Below are positions 1 to 7,239 of a stretch of 35,640 bases of DNA, piece after piece. This DNA comes from a virus: IMG/VR virus record IMGVR_UViG_3300008110_000183, positions 1-35,640 of that record, one strand, 5' to 3'. The notes under the pieces were generated by a model, which was not told the DNA's origin, ran no database searches, and worked only from the letters and a program-made list of their open reading frames with translations. Every line of letters begins with the position of its first letter. The stretch's first letter is position 1. The position numbers and the translations under genes were made by a program.

Positions 1-99
1 ACGGTCATTTCGGCTAGGGCGAACTTCTTGAAGAATGACGCCACGCTAGAAGAAATGCGTGCGATTCTTTGCTACATGGAAAGTCACCAGCCAAGGTGA
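1..99 (+). CDS. C-terminal end of an upstream protein (partial)
   Basis: The first frame is open from base 1 and ends with TGA at 97-99, giving 32 residues that finish in a mixed helical segment (DATLEEMRAILCYMESHQPR). The start lies outside the window. It sits directly before a run of small structural-type genes on the same strand, so it is probably the end of a tail or adsorption protein. That role is only inferred from position, and no domain can be recognised in so short a tail. Confidence 0.5.
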   Translation, partial: TVISARANFLKNDATLEEMRAILCYMESHQPR

Positions 100-184
100 C
101 GAGTCCCCTTCACTACTAGGCGGGCAACCGGCCTACTCAACTGGTTGCAACCCTACTAACCTGCTACTGAACACGGTTTTTACC

Positions 185-496
185 ATGGCCACCAACTTTG
201 TTTGGGGTATCAACACCCTTGAGCGCGAAACCGACGACGGCTTCGTTTTTACCGCTCACTACACCGTGAACGCTGATGATGGCACCTACACCAGTGGTGC
301 ATACGGCAGCATCGGTTTTGAACGCCCCGACAACCTCATCCCGTACAACCAGCTCCAAGAGGACACCGTGATCGGCTGGGTCAAGGAAGCCCTCGGTGGT
401 GACGAAAAGGTTGCCGAGATCGAAGCCGCTCTCCAAAGCCAGTTGAATGAGCAACATGCGCCCACCAAGGCCGCTGGTGTACCGTGGGCTTCCTGA
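185..496 (+). CDS. conserved cyanophage-type small protein (DUF7936-like)
   Basis: A 103-residue protein beginning MATNFVWGINTLERET and carrying the segment GFVFTAHYTVNADDG followed by a Gly/Tyr-rich turn region. The frame is open further upstream to 59, but the residues before 185 look like translated intergenic DNA, and 185 gives the start I remember for this family in cyanophage tail regions. The C-terminal third is helical and acidic. The function is unknown; a virion-associated role is inferred from its place between a probable tail gene and other small tail-type genes. The family name is from memory and less certain than the reading frame. Confidence 0.75.
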   Translation: MATNFVWGINTLERETDDGFVFTAHYTVNADDGTYTSGAYGSIGFERPDNLIPYNQLQEDTVIGWVKEALGGDEKVAEIEAALQSQLNEQHAPTKAAGVPWAS

Positions 497-591
497 TTGC
501 AGGACTGGCACTGCTGCTAGCCATCGCCATCCTCGGAATGATGGCTTGGCAGTGGTGCCACACTTCTGATTGGCAAGATCGCTACTGGTGA
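484..591 (+). CDS. very small single-pass membrane protein
   Basis: A 35-codon frame starting with GTG overlaps the end of the previous gene. After two residues it has one continuous hydrophobic segment of about 18 residues (FLIAGLALLLAIAILGMMAW), then a short polar tail ending in RYW. Such an uninterrupted membrane helix is unlikely as a chance reading of a short frame, and an AAGG lies about 13 bases upstream of the GTG. It could be a small holin-like or accessory membrane peptide near the lysis genes, but nothing in it proves that. Confidence 0.45.
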   Translation: MGFLIAGLALLLAIAILGMMAWQWCHTSDWQDRYW

Positions 592-611
592 CCTACGGCT
601 AGACTCGTGGT

Positions 612-950
612 ATGGCAGTAGCACCCGGCACCTACAACATCAGCTTGCAGCGTCGCGCGGATTACTACGTGACGCTGCAGTTTCAACATGCCACTGGCAC
701 AGCAATAAACCTTACGGGCTGGAGCGTTGCGGCACAAGCGTGGGATAAAACTCGACAAACAAAGTACGCCGACTTTACTGTTACCTATACCGATCGCGTA
801 AACGGTACAGTCACCGTTTCATTGACGGACGAGCAGACAACCTCATTCCCCAACGAGGTTTACTACGATGTTTTACTCACAAATACAGCCGGACTAAAAG
901 AGTACTACTTAGAAGGAACTATTTTTGTTTCCGAGGGGTACACATCATGA
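612..950 (+). CDS. small tail/baseplate-type structural protein
   Basis: This 112-residue protein (MAVAPGTYNISLQRRADYY...) is rich in beta-strand patterns, with the sequence INLTGWSVAAQAWD and a strand-turn repeat to the end. It resembles the N-terminal domain of BppU-like baseplate proteins and short virion proteins that I remember from cyanophages. The gene starts only 6 bases after a TAnnnT box (TAGACT, 600-605), so the transcript may be nearly leaderless. Its last codon overlaps the next start (ATGA). A role in the tail tip or fibre is inferred from similarity of type and position. Confidence 0.7.
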   Translation: MAVAPGTYNISLQRRADYYVTLQFQHATGTAINLTGWSVAAQAWDKTRQTKYADFTVTYTDRVNGTVTVSLTDEQTTSFPNEVYYDVLLTNTAGLKEYYLEGTIFVSEGYTS

Positions 951-1108
951 CAGCTGTGTACGTAACAACAATTTCAAATACAGTAACAATCTCTGATGAC
1001 GGTACAGTCGTTACCGTACGTAACGGTGAAGTACCCTTATCAGACTTTGACGCACTAGAAGCTAGAGTGACGGACATTGAAGCATCCTTCGACGCCGGAC
1101 AGTACTAG
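947..1108 (+). CDS. small hypothetical protein with C-terminal coiled coil
   Basis: A 53-residue protein whose ATG overlaps the TGA of the preceding gene (ATGA), which indicates translational coupling. The first half is made of short Val/Thr-rich beta strands (MTAVYVTTISNTVTISDDG). The end (LEARVTDIEASFD) has a heptad-like spacing that suggests a short coiled coil for oligomerisation. It probably works with the gene at 612, perhaps as part of a fibre or baseplate assembly. The family is not recognised. Confidence 0.65.
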   Translation: MTAVYVTTISNTVTISDDGTVVTVRNGEVPLSDFDALEARVTDIEASFDAGQY

Positions 1109-1110
1109 AC

Positions 1111-1245
1111 ATGGCAGTTAAATCAAAGACCGCACTGGGACGTGTCGAGCACCAGCCCGGCAAACCCAAAAAGACCCGCCAGGGTCAAGGTCAAAACAGC
1201 CTGCCCAATCACGGCCGTAAAAAGCTAAGGGGACAAGGTCGTTAA
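1111..1245 (+). CDS. small basic cyanophage-conserved protein
   Basis: A 44-residue, very basic protein (MAVKSKTALGRVEHQPGKPK, ending KKLRGQGR) that starts 2 bases after the previous stop. I recognise this type, with MAVK-S-K-ALGR and GKPKKTRQG, as a short protein found widely in cyanophages. Its function is unknown. The charge and the lack of hydrophobic segments suggest nucleic-acid or virion binding, which is inference. It is too short for most ORF callers but has a convincing composition. Confidence 0.7.
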   Translation: MAVKSKTALGRVEHQPGKPKKTRQGQGQNSLPNHGRKKLRGQGR

Positions 1246-1276
1246 ACTGTAGAAAAGGTCGGCAGTATGCCTCGCA

Positions 1277-1528
1277 ATGGACAACCACGAAGAGGCCCAA
1301 ATTACTGTCAAGCCACCCGACAACCCGTTTAACCAAGCCGTTCCAGCCCTACTGACCGCTTCGGTCATAGGCTTGGGCGGCCTTTTTATGCAAGTCGCCA
1401 AGCTAGACCAATCGGTTGGAACAGTAGCTGCCGACATCCAAGAACTCAAAAACGACTCAAAAGAAAGGCTTAGTGATCTCGAAACCCGAGTCCGCCATAT
1501 TGAAATGACTGTCGGCAACAAAAAATGA
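1277..1528 (+). CDS. holin-like or spanin-like membrane protein
   Basis: An 83-residue protein with one membrane segment at about residues 22-40 (ALLTASVIGLGGLFMQVA), followed by a charged helical tail with coiled-coil spacing (LKNDSKERLSDLETRVRHIEM). A short cytoplasmic N-terminus, one transmembrane helix and a coiled coil match small phage holins or haemolysin-type accessory proteins. An endolysin gene lies about 740 bases downstream on the same strand, which supports a lysis role. The exact class cannot be assigned from sequence alone. Confidence 0.6.
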   Translation: MDNHEEAQITVKPPDNPFNQAVPALLTASVIGLGGLFMQVAKLDQSVGTVAADIQELKNDSKERLSDLETRVRHIEMTVGNKK

Positions 1529-1707
1529 GCGTCGTCAACACCACCGATTTCGGCAACGGCTACACGTTGGATCAGCTGGAAAACGAACGCGGCGAACTAT
1601 ACTACCGCGCCTGCCTCAACAGCGTCTGCCGTTACGCCGAAGACCACTACATCGCAATGATGTATCTCGAAGGCATGGGCTGGGACCCTAAAGCAGCCCC
1701 CCAGTAA
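1525..1707 (+). CDS. small hypothetical protein
   Basis: A 60-residue soluble protein (MSVVNTTDFGNGYTLDQLEN...) whose ATG overlaps the stop of the holin-like gene (ATGA), so the two are translationally coupled. It contains two Cys residues in CLNSVCRYAEDHY and a helical centre, but no motif that I can name. Its last 20 bases overlap the 3' end of the antisense HNH gene. The coupling suggests a lysis or virion role, not proven. Confidence 0.65.
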   Translation: MSVVNTTDFGNGYTLDQLENERGELYYRACLNSVCRYAEDHYIAMMYLEGMGWDPKAAPQ

Positions 1708-2023
1708 TCCACTGCACAATCGCATCCTCCCGGTGCGGCTCCCAAAACGGCTGGCCCCTGTACCACTCAATCCAGTCCTCCGCCGACTTTGAGATATTGC
1801 ACCCAAAACAGCAGGCCACAAGGTTTTGCTGGTGCGTATGCCCACCCCGAATTTTGGGATGCACGTGATCTAGCGTCGCTGAACGCCCCAGATCCGCAGC
1901 ACAGTACGCGCACTTGTTGTGCCAGTGCTTAAGGATGGATTGTCTAAACCGGGCCTTTGCTTCTTTTTTGTTTAAGTATTCGCCATCTTCAATCCGATGG
2001 TCCATACCCAGCAGTGGCTCCAC
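1688..2023 (-). CDS. HNH endonuclease (free-standing, antisense)
   Basis: This 111-residue protein has an HNH nuclease core: CAYCAADLG, then LDHVHPKIRGG, then NLVACCFGCN. Two Cys pairs can bind a structural zinc ion, and the His in DHVHP with the Asn and His of GGHTHQQN form the metal-dependent active site. The N-terminal helix is basic (NKKEAKARFRQ). It is transcribed against the surrounding lysis genes and overlaps the 3' end of the gene at 1525 by 20 bases, as expected for an inserted homing-type endonuclease. A packaging-associated HNH is less likely because it is far from the terminase. An internal Met at about 2005 is an alternative start. Confidence 0.85.
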   Translation of the reverse strand: MEPLLGMDHRIEDGEYLNKKEAKARFRQSILKHWHNKCAYCAADLGRSATLDHVHPKIRGGHTHQQNLVACCFGCNISKSAEDWIEWYRGQPFWEPHREDAIVQWITGGLL

Positions 2024-2103
2024 AGAATGTAGCGGTAGAAACTATTACGTGCCCGGTTTCTCTTCTCTAGTACAGCTAAACTCAAGAAAAGCTCCGCTTT
2101 TTT

Positions 2104-2247
2104 ATGACTGACCAACAAGTCGCTGTTGCCGCGATCGTCGTTGCCGCCGGTTCCGAAATTATCGGCATGAGCAGCCTACGTTCCAACAGCTGGATCCAGC
2201 TGGGACTGCAAGCCCTAAAGCTTGTTTTCCCTAAGCGTCGCCGCTAA
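2104..2247 (+). CDS. small cyanophage protein preceding the endolysin
   Basis: A 47-residue protein with an Ala/Val-rich N-terminal half (QVAVAAIVVAAGSEIIGM), the segment SLRSNSWIQLGLQALK and a basic end (FPKRRR). I remember similar short proteins next to lysis genes in cyanophages. The two moderately hydrophobic stretches and basic C-terminus would suit a small membrane protein such as a second holin or antiholin, but this is inference. It ends about 20 bases before the endolysin start. Confidence 0.65.
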   Translation: MTDQQVAVAAIVVAAGSEIIGMSSLRSNSWIQLGLQALKLVFPKRRR

Positions 2248-2266
2248 ACCTCGCAAGGGCCTTGTG

Positions 2267-3394
2267 ATGACAACCAATAAGCTCCGTCTCAACGACTTAT
2301 TCCGGTTTTACAAAGGACTGCCCCATCAGATGGCAGCCATCACAGAACTGGAGGCAGCCATCAACAAGGCCAACCCCCACATTTTGGGCCGCGACCAAGG
2401 CTGGTTCAAAACTTGGAGCGTCGCCGGCAAACAATCCAACTTCCCCAACAGCTGGGAAGGAATCCTTGAAGCCGCCCGAGTCGCTGGAGCAAAATTCCCC
2501 GAACTCGTAGCCGCACAATGGGCACTGGAATCCAACTACGGCAAGCTAGTTTCAGGCAGAAACAACTTTTTCGGCCTTAAAGGCGAAGGCAGCGACAAGA
2601 AAACCCAAGAATTTATTAACGGCCAGTGGATAACAATTACCGACAGTTTTATTGACTTTCCAGATCTACTGTCCTGTGTGATGTACCTCGTCGACCACTG
2701 GTACAAAGACTACAAAACCTATAAAGGTTGCAACAATGCTCCAACTCGTGAAGAGGCAGCGAAGTGGTTATACACGGAAAAATATGCCACCGACCCCAAC
2801 TACCCAGGCAAACTGATCGCCCTCATGAATCAGCACACTGACACAAAACCGCTGGTCGCGCCAAAAGAAAAAATCCTCAAGGTCGCCTACGAATACCAAC
2901 TGGGACCTGACGACGGTTCAACAGGCTATCGCCAGTGCTTTAGCTCCAGCTGCGCAATGGTTGCCCGCTACTACGGCAAGATTTCAGGCGACTACGAGTA
3001 CAACAAAATCCGCGCCCGCTTTGGCGACACCACCGACCCCAAAGCACAAATCGCCGCCCTCAAATCCCTGGGGCTAAACGCAACATTTGAAATGGATGGC
3101 ACAGTCGAAGACCTAGAAAACGAAATTACTCACGGCCACCCCGTTCCAGTCGGCTGGTTACACAAAGGCCCCGTATCCAGCCCTTCTGGTACTGGCCATT
3201 GGAGTGTCGTCATCGGATTTACCCCAACCCACTTCATCCATAACGATCCATTCGGCGAGGCCAACCTCACTGCTGGCGGCTACGCCAGTAACAAGGGAGG
3301 CGCGGGCATCGCCTATTCGCGCAAAAACTGGCTGCCTCGCTGGCTCATTGAAGGCACCGACACTGGCTGGTTTCTCAAAATCCGCCCGAGGTAA
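2267..3394 (+). CDS. two-domain endolysin: glucosaminidase-type plus C39-like peptidase
   Basis: A 375-residue peptidoglycan-degrading enzyme. Residues about 55-200 resemble the FlgJ/glucosaminidase fold: AAQWALESNYGK near 82 contains the likely catalytic Glu, followed by NNFFGLKG. Residues about 210-370 resemble a C39-type papain-like peptidase, with CFSSSC near 224 (catalytic Cys), HWSVVIGF near 311 (catalytic His) and HNDPFG near 325 (Asp/Asn). No signal peptide is seen, so export needs a holin, and candidates lie just upstream. I chose the ATG at 2267 because earlier codons overlap the preceding small gene. Both domains together would cut glycan and peptide parts of the wall. Confidence 0.85.
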   Translation: MTTNKLRLNDLFRFYKGLPHQMAAITELEAAINKANPHILGRDQGWFKTWSVAGKQSNFPNSWEGILEAARVAGAKFPELVAAQWALESNYGKLVSGRNNFFGLKGEGSDKKTQEFINGQWITITDSFIDFPDLLSCVMYLVDHWYKDYKTYKGCNNAPTREEAAKWLYTEKYATDPNYPGKLIALMNQHTDTKPLVAPKEKILKVAYEYQLGPDDGSTGYRQCFSSSCAMVARYYGKISGDYEYNKIRARFGDTTDPKAQIAALKSLGLNATFEMDGTVEDLENEITHGHPVPVGWLHKGPVSSPSGTGHWSVVIGFTPTHFIHNDPFGEANLTAGGYASNKGGAGIAYSRKNWLPRWLIEGTDTGWFLKIRPR

Positions 3395-3396
3395 CC

Positions 3397-3618
3397 ATGC
3401 ACCCAATCGAGCACAGCCCCGAGTCCAGCTTCCACAAAGCTGTAACTGACAAATGGCTAGTCGACCTCTTCAACCGCCAGGACTATCGCGGCCTCCTGGA
3501 AGCCGCCTTAGTGTTAAACACGCTCCATCAGCTGGAACGCACAAAATCGGCCTGGGCTATCCGCGAAGCCGCCGATAACCTGGCCGATCAATTCGGAATG
3601 GACCGAGATTCCGCCTAA
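3397..3618 (+). CDS. small hypothetical protein after the endolysin
   Basis: A 73-residue, mostly helical protein (KWLVDLFNRQDYRGLLEAAL, then NTLHQLERTKSAWAIREAAD) that starts 2 bases after the endolysin stop, so it is part of the same transcript. I believe similar proteins occur in other cyanophages, but no function is known to me. I considered NblA, which some freshwater cyanophages carry, and rejected it. It is the last plus-strand gene before the strand switch, and no terminator hairpin is visible in the 12 bases before the convergent gene. Confidence 0.7.
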   Translation: MHPIEHSPESSFHKAVTDKWLVDLFNRQDYRGLLEAALVLNTLHQLERTKSAWAIREAADNLADQFGMDRDSA

Positions 3619-3630
3619 GGCTGAAGCTTC

Positions 3631-3828
3631 TTACACAGACACAGCATCAGCTACCCACTGCTGGTACAGGCCCGTGTACAAGCTATACATCGGGTGATCT
3701 GTTTTATCGCGGCCGTACTGGACATACAACGAATCAAGAAAATCCTGTCGCTGCTGGTCTGCACAAATCCGCGCCCAGTTCTGCTGGAACAGCGCAGTCT
3801 TTGGGTTGGTCACGTCTAGCCTCCGCAA
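3631..3828 (-). CDS. small hypothetical protein, last gene of the minus cluster
   Basis: A 65-residue protein (FQQNWARICADQQRQDFLDS, then a central Gly-Arg-Asp stretch and YSLYTGLYQQW) with a natural-looking composition and amphipathic helices. It is the 3'-most gene of the long leftward cluster. Its first 95 bases overlap, in another frame, the end of the gene at 3734. Both readings look protein-like, so either the overlap is real or one start or end is different. No motif gives a function. Confidence 0.6.
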   Translation of the reverse strand: MRRLDVTNPKTALFQQNWARICADQQRQDFLDSLYVQYGRDKTDHPMYSLYTGLYQQWVADAVSV

Positions 3829-4117
3829 GTTTTAGATTCCGCCGAGCCGTCTCTTTCGGCCCTCGGGTTGAGCGCACCAGCCTAGGCTTTTTCGCCGCCG
3901 TCTCCGGCACCTCAACTTTGCAGTTGGGATAACGATTTGCGGCAAACGCAATCGCCTGCTGGAGCGACTCCGCCCTTACCAAATCCCGCATCGCGCCCTG
4001 CCCAGGCAACCAGATTTTCAGCTCGAACAGCTTTGTCTTTTCTGCACTGGTACGTGAAAGACCTTCACCGAGCCGCAGCTCCGGGTCGAGTTGTTCCTGG
4101 AACGGTACTACTTCCAT
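3734..4117 (-). CDS. hypothetical protein with basic C-terminal half
   Basis: A 127-residue protein. Residues about 27-75 form an alpha/beta unit (FELKIWLPGQGAMRDLVRAE, then AIAFAANRYPNCKVEV), followed by a strongly basic linker (KKPRLVRSTRGPKETARR). The core resembles small phage proteins that handle tail or nucleic-acid contacts, but I cannot name a family. It overlaps its upstream neighbour by 10 bases and its downstream one by 95 bases. The last 30 residues, inside the overlap, look less protein-like than the rest. Confidence 0.6.
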   Translation of the reverse strand: MEVVPFQEQLDPELRLGEGLSRTSAEKTKLFELKIWLPGQGAMRDLVRAESLQQAIAFAANRYPNCKVEVPETAAKKPRLVRSTRGPKETARRNLKLAEARRDQPKDCAVPAELGADLCRPAATGFS

Positions 4118-4323
4118 GACCGGGGATAGGTGGGTTCATCAACGCTATGCACAGCAACGTTACTGTTAACGCACTGAGCAACAACTCGCGCCGCAGCGAC
4201 AGCTCGCTCATATGTGACCCACGAGGATGCATCCTCCTTGGATGCGGTGAGACCAATTCCTTGACCAGGGCCGTAAACCGCCGTAACCCAGCGATCCTCG
4301 ACCATGACGACATAGCGCGTCAT
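4108..4323 (-). CDS. small hypothetical protein
   Basis: A 71-residue protein starting MTRYVVMVEDRWVTAVYG, with a beta-hairpin-like N-terminus and a helical Ala/Val-rich middle (YERAVAAARVVAQCVNS). Its stop overlaps the next start by 10 bases, so it is translated with the genes at 3734 and 3631. No domain is recognised. The preceding 78 bases hold no gene and may carry a minor promoter, though I see no convincing -35/-10 pair. Confidence 0.65.
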   Translation of the reverse strand: MTRYVVMVEDRWVTAVYGPGQGIGLTASKEDASSWVTYERAVAAARVVAQCVNSNVAVHSVDEPTYPRSWK

Positions 4324-4401
4324 CTGCCTTTGTGTGACTACTGTGTAAATCTAGTGCCTCCGCCTAGTCTGCGGCTGTATGTATCGAAACACAACTGAGT
4401 C

Positions 4402-4677
4402 TCATGCGTCAGTTTCTGACACATCTCCTTCTTGCTTGGAGCGCATCCTTCCCTGCACCCGCCGTTGCACCGACTCCGCCCAAGCCGCCTTATCAGCAGC
4501 CTCCGCAGCCTTGTAATCCGACACTGGAACAGCCTTCTCCAAAGCGGCGTAAACCATATCCCGCAACATTCCGGTTACCCGTTTGCCCTCACTGGCTGCA
4601 AGCTGCTCAGCCAACTTGTAGCGATGACTGTCGAGCAGCAACTGGCAATAAATTTTTGATCCGTGCTTCAGCGGCAT
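4402..4677 (-). CDS. ribbon-helix-helix-like DNA-binding protein
   Basis: A 91-residue protein. Residues about 8-50 fit a ribbon-helix-helix pattern: a beta strand (KIYCQLLLD), then two helices around RYKLAEQLAASEGKRVTGML and LRDMVYAALEKAV. The C-terminus is charged and helical. Proteins of this class bind inverted repeats as dimers and usually regulate their own promoter. A 15-bp inverted repeat lies 17 bases upstream of the start (4694-4708), which fits autoregulation. The class assignment rests on pattern, not on a database match. Confidence 0.65.
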   Translation of the reverse strand: MPLKHGSKIYCQLLLDSHRYKLAEQLAASEGKRVTGMLRDMVYAALEKAVPVSDYKAAEAADKAAWAESVQRRVQGRMRSKQEGDVSETDA

Positions 4678-4693
4678 TGCTGACTCTCTAGTC

Positions 4694-4708
4694 TGCTACA
4701 CAGTAGCA
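4694..4708. promoter_or_regulatory. operator-like inverted repeat upstream of the RHH gene
   Basis: TGCTAC-ACA-GTAGCA is a perfect 6-bp inverted repeat with a 3-base spacer, located just upstream of the leftward RHH-type gene. Small dimeric RHH regulators typically bind sites of this size. It lies in the short non-coding gap 4678-4720, so it is not constrained by coding. Whether it overlaps a promoter cannot be judged. Confidence 0.4.
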
Positions 4709-4720
4709 TACTGCGACACA

Positions 4721-4936
4721 TTAGACGCGCCAGCGCACATCCTCATCCACATCCTTCCTCCACGAATTCGACTGCGCCAACCGCGCCCCATTCCTCTGCT
4801 GCCTGGAGCCCTTTCGCACCCGCCGCGCAAACTCCAAAAAAGCCGCCATGCGGTGCAAATCGCTTGTCTTTGCCAAACGAATCTCTCGCATCAACCACTC
4901 CATTACCAGTTCACGGCCCGTACGCGGGAGACTCAT
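4721..4936 (-). CDS. small basic hypothetical protein
   Basis: A 71-residue protein (MSLPRTGRELVMEWLMREIR...) with a helical N-terminal half and an Arg-rich second half (RRVRKGSRQQRNGAR). Its ATG overlaps the stop of the preceding gene (ATGA). The composition suggests nucleic-acid binding or interaction with the polymerase encoded two genes upstream, but no family is recognised. Confidence 0.6.
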   Translation of the reverse strand: MSLPRTGRELVMEWLMREIRLAKTSDLHRMAAFLEFARRVRKGSRQQRNGARLAQSNSWRKDVDEDVRWRV

Positions 4937-5115
4937 GCGTCCAACTCTGAGACTCGCAGGATCGACTGAACCTGCTGATCAGGACAAAGCCCCAGAGCTT
5001 TCATCCTCGCGGTGAAAGCATCTGGAGCAAGAACGAACAGGTCGTGTGTACCACCGTGTCGCGGGTGCATCCTGACCCGGTACTCGTAATCTTCCACAAC
5101 CTGCTCGACGGTCAC
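4933..5115 (-). CDS. small protein translationally coupled to DNA polymerase
   Basis: A 60-residue protein with a GTG start that overlaps the TGA of the polymerase gene (GTGA), so ribosomes finishing the polymerase probably reinitiate here. The sequence (VEQVVEDYEYRVRMHPRHGG, then LFVLAPDAFTARMKALGLCP) looks like a small alpha/beta protein. No known motif. The coupling suggests a helper of replication, which is inference. Confidence 0.6.
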   Translation of the reverse strand: MTVEQVVEDYEYRVRMHPRHGGTHDLFVLAPDAFTARMKALGLCPDQQVQSILRVSELDA

Positions 5116-6938
5116 TTCGCTTGGTTCCAGCTACCCCCGACCTTAGCTTCGGCAAGCGGTGGAATCTCACCTAACCACTTCGCTTCAGCTTCCTCCATCA
5201 CAGACTGCAACTGGATAGCCCAAGCGTTTGCGTGCTCTTCTGCGACGAGCAGGATGATCTCGTCATGCACCACGCCGGCCAAACGCACCACGTCCTCCCG
5301 GTCTGCGTGAAGCAGCGGCCACAACTTGCCGAGCGTAAGTTTAAGGACTGCTGCGCCAGCTCCCTGGATTGGTGTATTACAGCGCGTGGTGAGCTTATTG
5401 TTCTCGCCCGGTAAAAACCGCCGCAAGCCCGAGATGCGTATGCGGATAGATGGATTGTCCTTAGCCGCATCAGCATCGCGAGCATTTTTGCGCTGCCATG
5501 CGGAGATGCCTTTATATGCAGCGTGGAACTTTTCCCGCACCTCCGCAGCCTCATCAAGATCCATCTGGATTCCGGTCGACGCTGCATAGTTCCTAAGCCC
5601 TTTTGCACCCGACCCATATAGCAATCCGAAGTTCGCGCTTTTGCTGATCTGGCGCTGTTCCTTTGTAACTTCATCCTCAGCGACCCCATAAATCTGCGTC
5701 GCCGTAATCGTATGCAGGTCCTTTCCCTGCTGGAACACCTGAGTCATAAGAGAATCCTTAGCTTCCGCCGCCGCCAACCTCAACTCCATCTGCCCGTAAT
5801 CTGCTACAACAAACTTCCAGCCAGCCGGCGCCTGTACACACGCTCTAAACCGCTGGTCACGCGGAATCTGCTGAAGATTAGGGCTCATACATGACATCCT
5901 TCCGGTATCAGCCCCCATTTGCATATAGCTGGCACGAATAAAACCATCCTTCGCCAAATTCTTCAACAAAGTCTCGGCCATTTGCCGCTTCTTTTCTACT
6001 TTCTTCCACCGCAAGTAATCAGCAACAACCTTGTGATCACCCACATACTCCTGCAGCGCCATCCGACTGGCGCTGGGTTTGCCGTTCTTCGCATCAATCG
6101 GCGCTTCGCCCAACAACGCTGTAAATTTCCTTAGCAACTGAGCCGGACTGTTGAGATTAAACGTATCTGGATCCGCCTTCTTACCTTTTGCTGCGGGCTT
6201 TGTCTGGTACAACAGCTTCCCGTCAAGTCCCCGGCACAGTTTGTGACCTGCGGGCAACGCAGCATCAAAGTCCTCAATAAACTTTTCTCCGACTTCGTGG
6301 TGTTCAATATCTAAATCCTCAATGAGTTTAATAAGATCCTGCTTATTAAAGGGAAGGCCCGTTCGCCATAATTGCGCCATAGCCGGCAACGCACTGCATT
6401 CCAAGTACCAAGCCGGATGCAGCGCCGCCGTCGCCATCCGCTGCTGGATCTGATCAAACAAGTCCAAAAGCACCAGCACATCTTTCGCCGCATACTGCAG
6501 CTGGCTCTCGGTCAAATCGCCCGACCAATCACTTTTCTGCTCCTCCTTAGAAATACCCTCGTGCAAGTAACGCTTCACCAAGTGCTGGAGCCCGTGCTTC
6601 ACGTTGGGCATCCCATTGGTGAGGATCCGACTCGCCAGCATGGTGCACAAAACCTTACCCGCCGGATAAATTTCATGCTCCTGAAGCCAGCCAAGGTCAA
6701 AAACAGCATTGTGCGCCACCCATGTGCGCTCCACGCTGAAAAACTCCTCGACCTCAATCCAGTCGTTGTCATCCAACGAAAAGCAGTCGAGCACCACAGG
6801 CAACTTGCCTGGAGTACCCAACTGCAATAACCGCATCCCACCCATCTTTGGCTGGAGCTGCGTCGTTTCCGAGTCAAACGCAATCAGTGTCGCATCGTCG
6901 AGCGTGTGGAGGTGCTCGATCCCTTGAAGGAAGTCCAA
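5112..6938 (-). CDS. family A DNA polymerase with 3'-5' exonuclease domain
   Basis: A 608-residue replicative polymerase. Residues about 15-190 form a DnaQ-like proofreading domain (FDSETT at about 20, AHNAVFDL, YAAKDVLVLLDL). The polymerase domain follows: GRMSCMSPNLQQIPRD, motif A with VADYGQMELR at about 379, motif B with KSANFGLLYG at about 429, motif C with VVHDEI at about 555. There is no 5'-3' flap nuclease domain, as is usual for phage enzymes of this length. The position equivalent to E. coli Phe762 is Phe (the F in KSANFG). It copies the phage genome in the host cytoplasm, together with the PrimPol-helicase at 11868 and the ssDNA-binding protein at 14445. Confidence 0.97.
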   Translation of the reverse strand: MDFLQGIEHLHTLDDATLIAFDSETTQLQPKMGGMRLLQLGTPGKLPVVLDCFSLDDNDWIEVEEFFSVERTWVAHNAVFDLGWLQEHEIYPAGKVLCTMLASRILTNGMPNVKHGLQHLVKRYLHEGISKEEQKSDWSGDLTESQLQYAAKDVLVLLDLFDQIQQRMATAALHPAWYLECSALPAMAQLWRTGLPFNKQDLIKLIEDLDIEHHEVGEKFIEDFDAALPAGHKLCRGLDGKLLYQTKPAAKGKKADPDTFNLNSPAQLLRKFTALLGEAPIDAKNGKPSASRMALQEYVGDHKVVADYLRWKKVEKKRQMAETLLKNLAKDGFIRASYMQMGADTGRMSCMSPNLQQIPRDQRFRACVQAPAGWKFVVADYGQMELRLAAAEAKDSLMTQVFQQGKDLHTITATQIYGVAEDEVTKEQRQISKSANFGLLYGSGAKGLRNYAASTGIQMDLDEAAEVREKFHAAYKGISAWQRKNARDADAAKDNPSIRIRISGLRRFLPGENNKLTTRCNTPIQGAGAAVLKLTLGKLWPLLHADREDVVRLAGVVHDEIILLVAEEHANAWAIQLQSVMEEAEAKWLGEIPPLAEAKVGGSWNQAK

Positions 6939-6963
6939 GCCTGGTAGGGCAACTTGTACCCTA

Positions 6964-7239
6964 CTACTCTAGCAGGCTGTCAAGCTCCCGTGCAGAGCAC
7001 AAGTCGGCTGCCGCGAGTGTCCCACCCTCGGGAAGTCCCAGCAAACACCGCTTGTCCCAATGCACACAGCACCGACACGGCCCCCCATCCTCCTGGGGCT
7101 TGTAACTCTGCCGAATCCTCTCCATGCGAATCTCCAGTAACCCTGCAGCACTGGAGCGATAGCACTTCATACACATCACTGAGTTGGTTGTTTGTTTGCC
7201 GCACTGCTGGCACGGCCTGCTGTTGATCGAAATAGCCAT
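6964..7239 (-). CDS. Cys-rich zinc-binding protein
   Basis: A 91-residue protein with two Cys clusters: CQQCGK...CMKC at about residues 10-25, and CRCCVHWDKRCLLG with a further Cys toward the end. Each could hold one zinc ion. The ATG at 7239 overlaps the upstream TGA, and a GTG one codon earlier (7242) is also possible. It lies directly before the polymerase gene, and paired zinc clusters suggest binding of nucleic acid or a replication partner. The family is not named. Confidence 0.7.
   Translation of the reverse strand: MAISINSRPCQQCGKQTTNSVMCMKCYRSSAAGLLEIRMERIRQSYKPQEDGGPCRCCVHWDKRCLLGLPEGGTLAAADLCSARELDSLLE

Noticed and set aside
3397-3618. NblA-like phycobilisome degradation protein
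   Set aside because: The length is right, but the sequence lacks the NblA pattern and reads as a different helical protein.
4395-4945. Shared CTCATGCGTC sequence at 4401 and 4932 as a repeat element
   Set aside because: Both copies come from two genes that end in Asp-Ala-stop next to a start or gap; the similarity is short and explained by coding.
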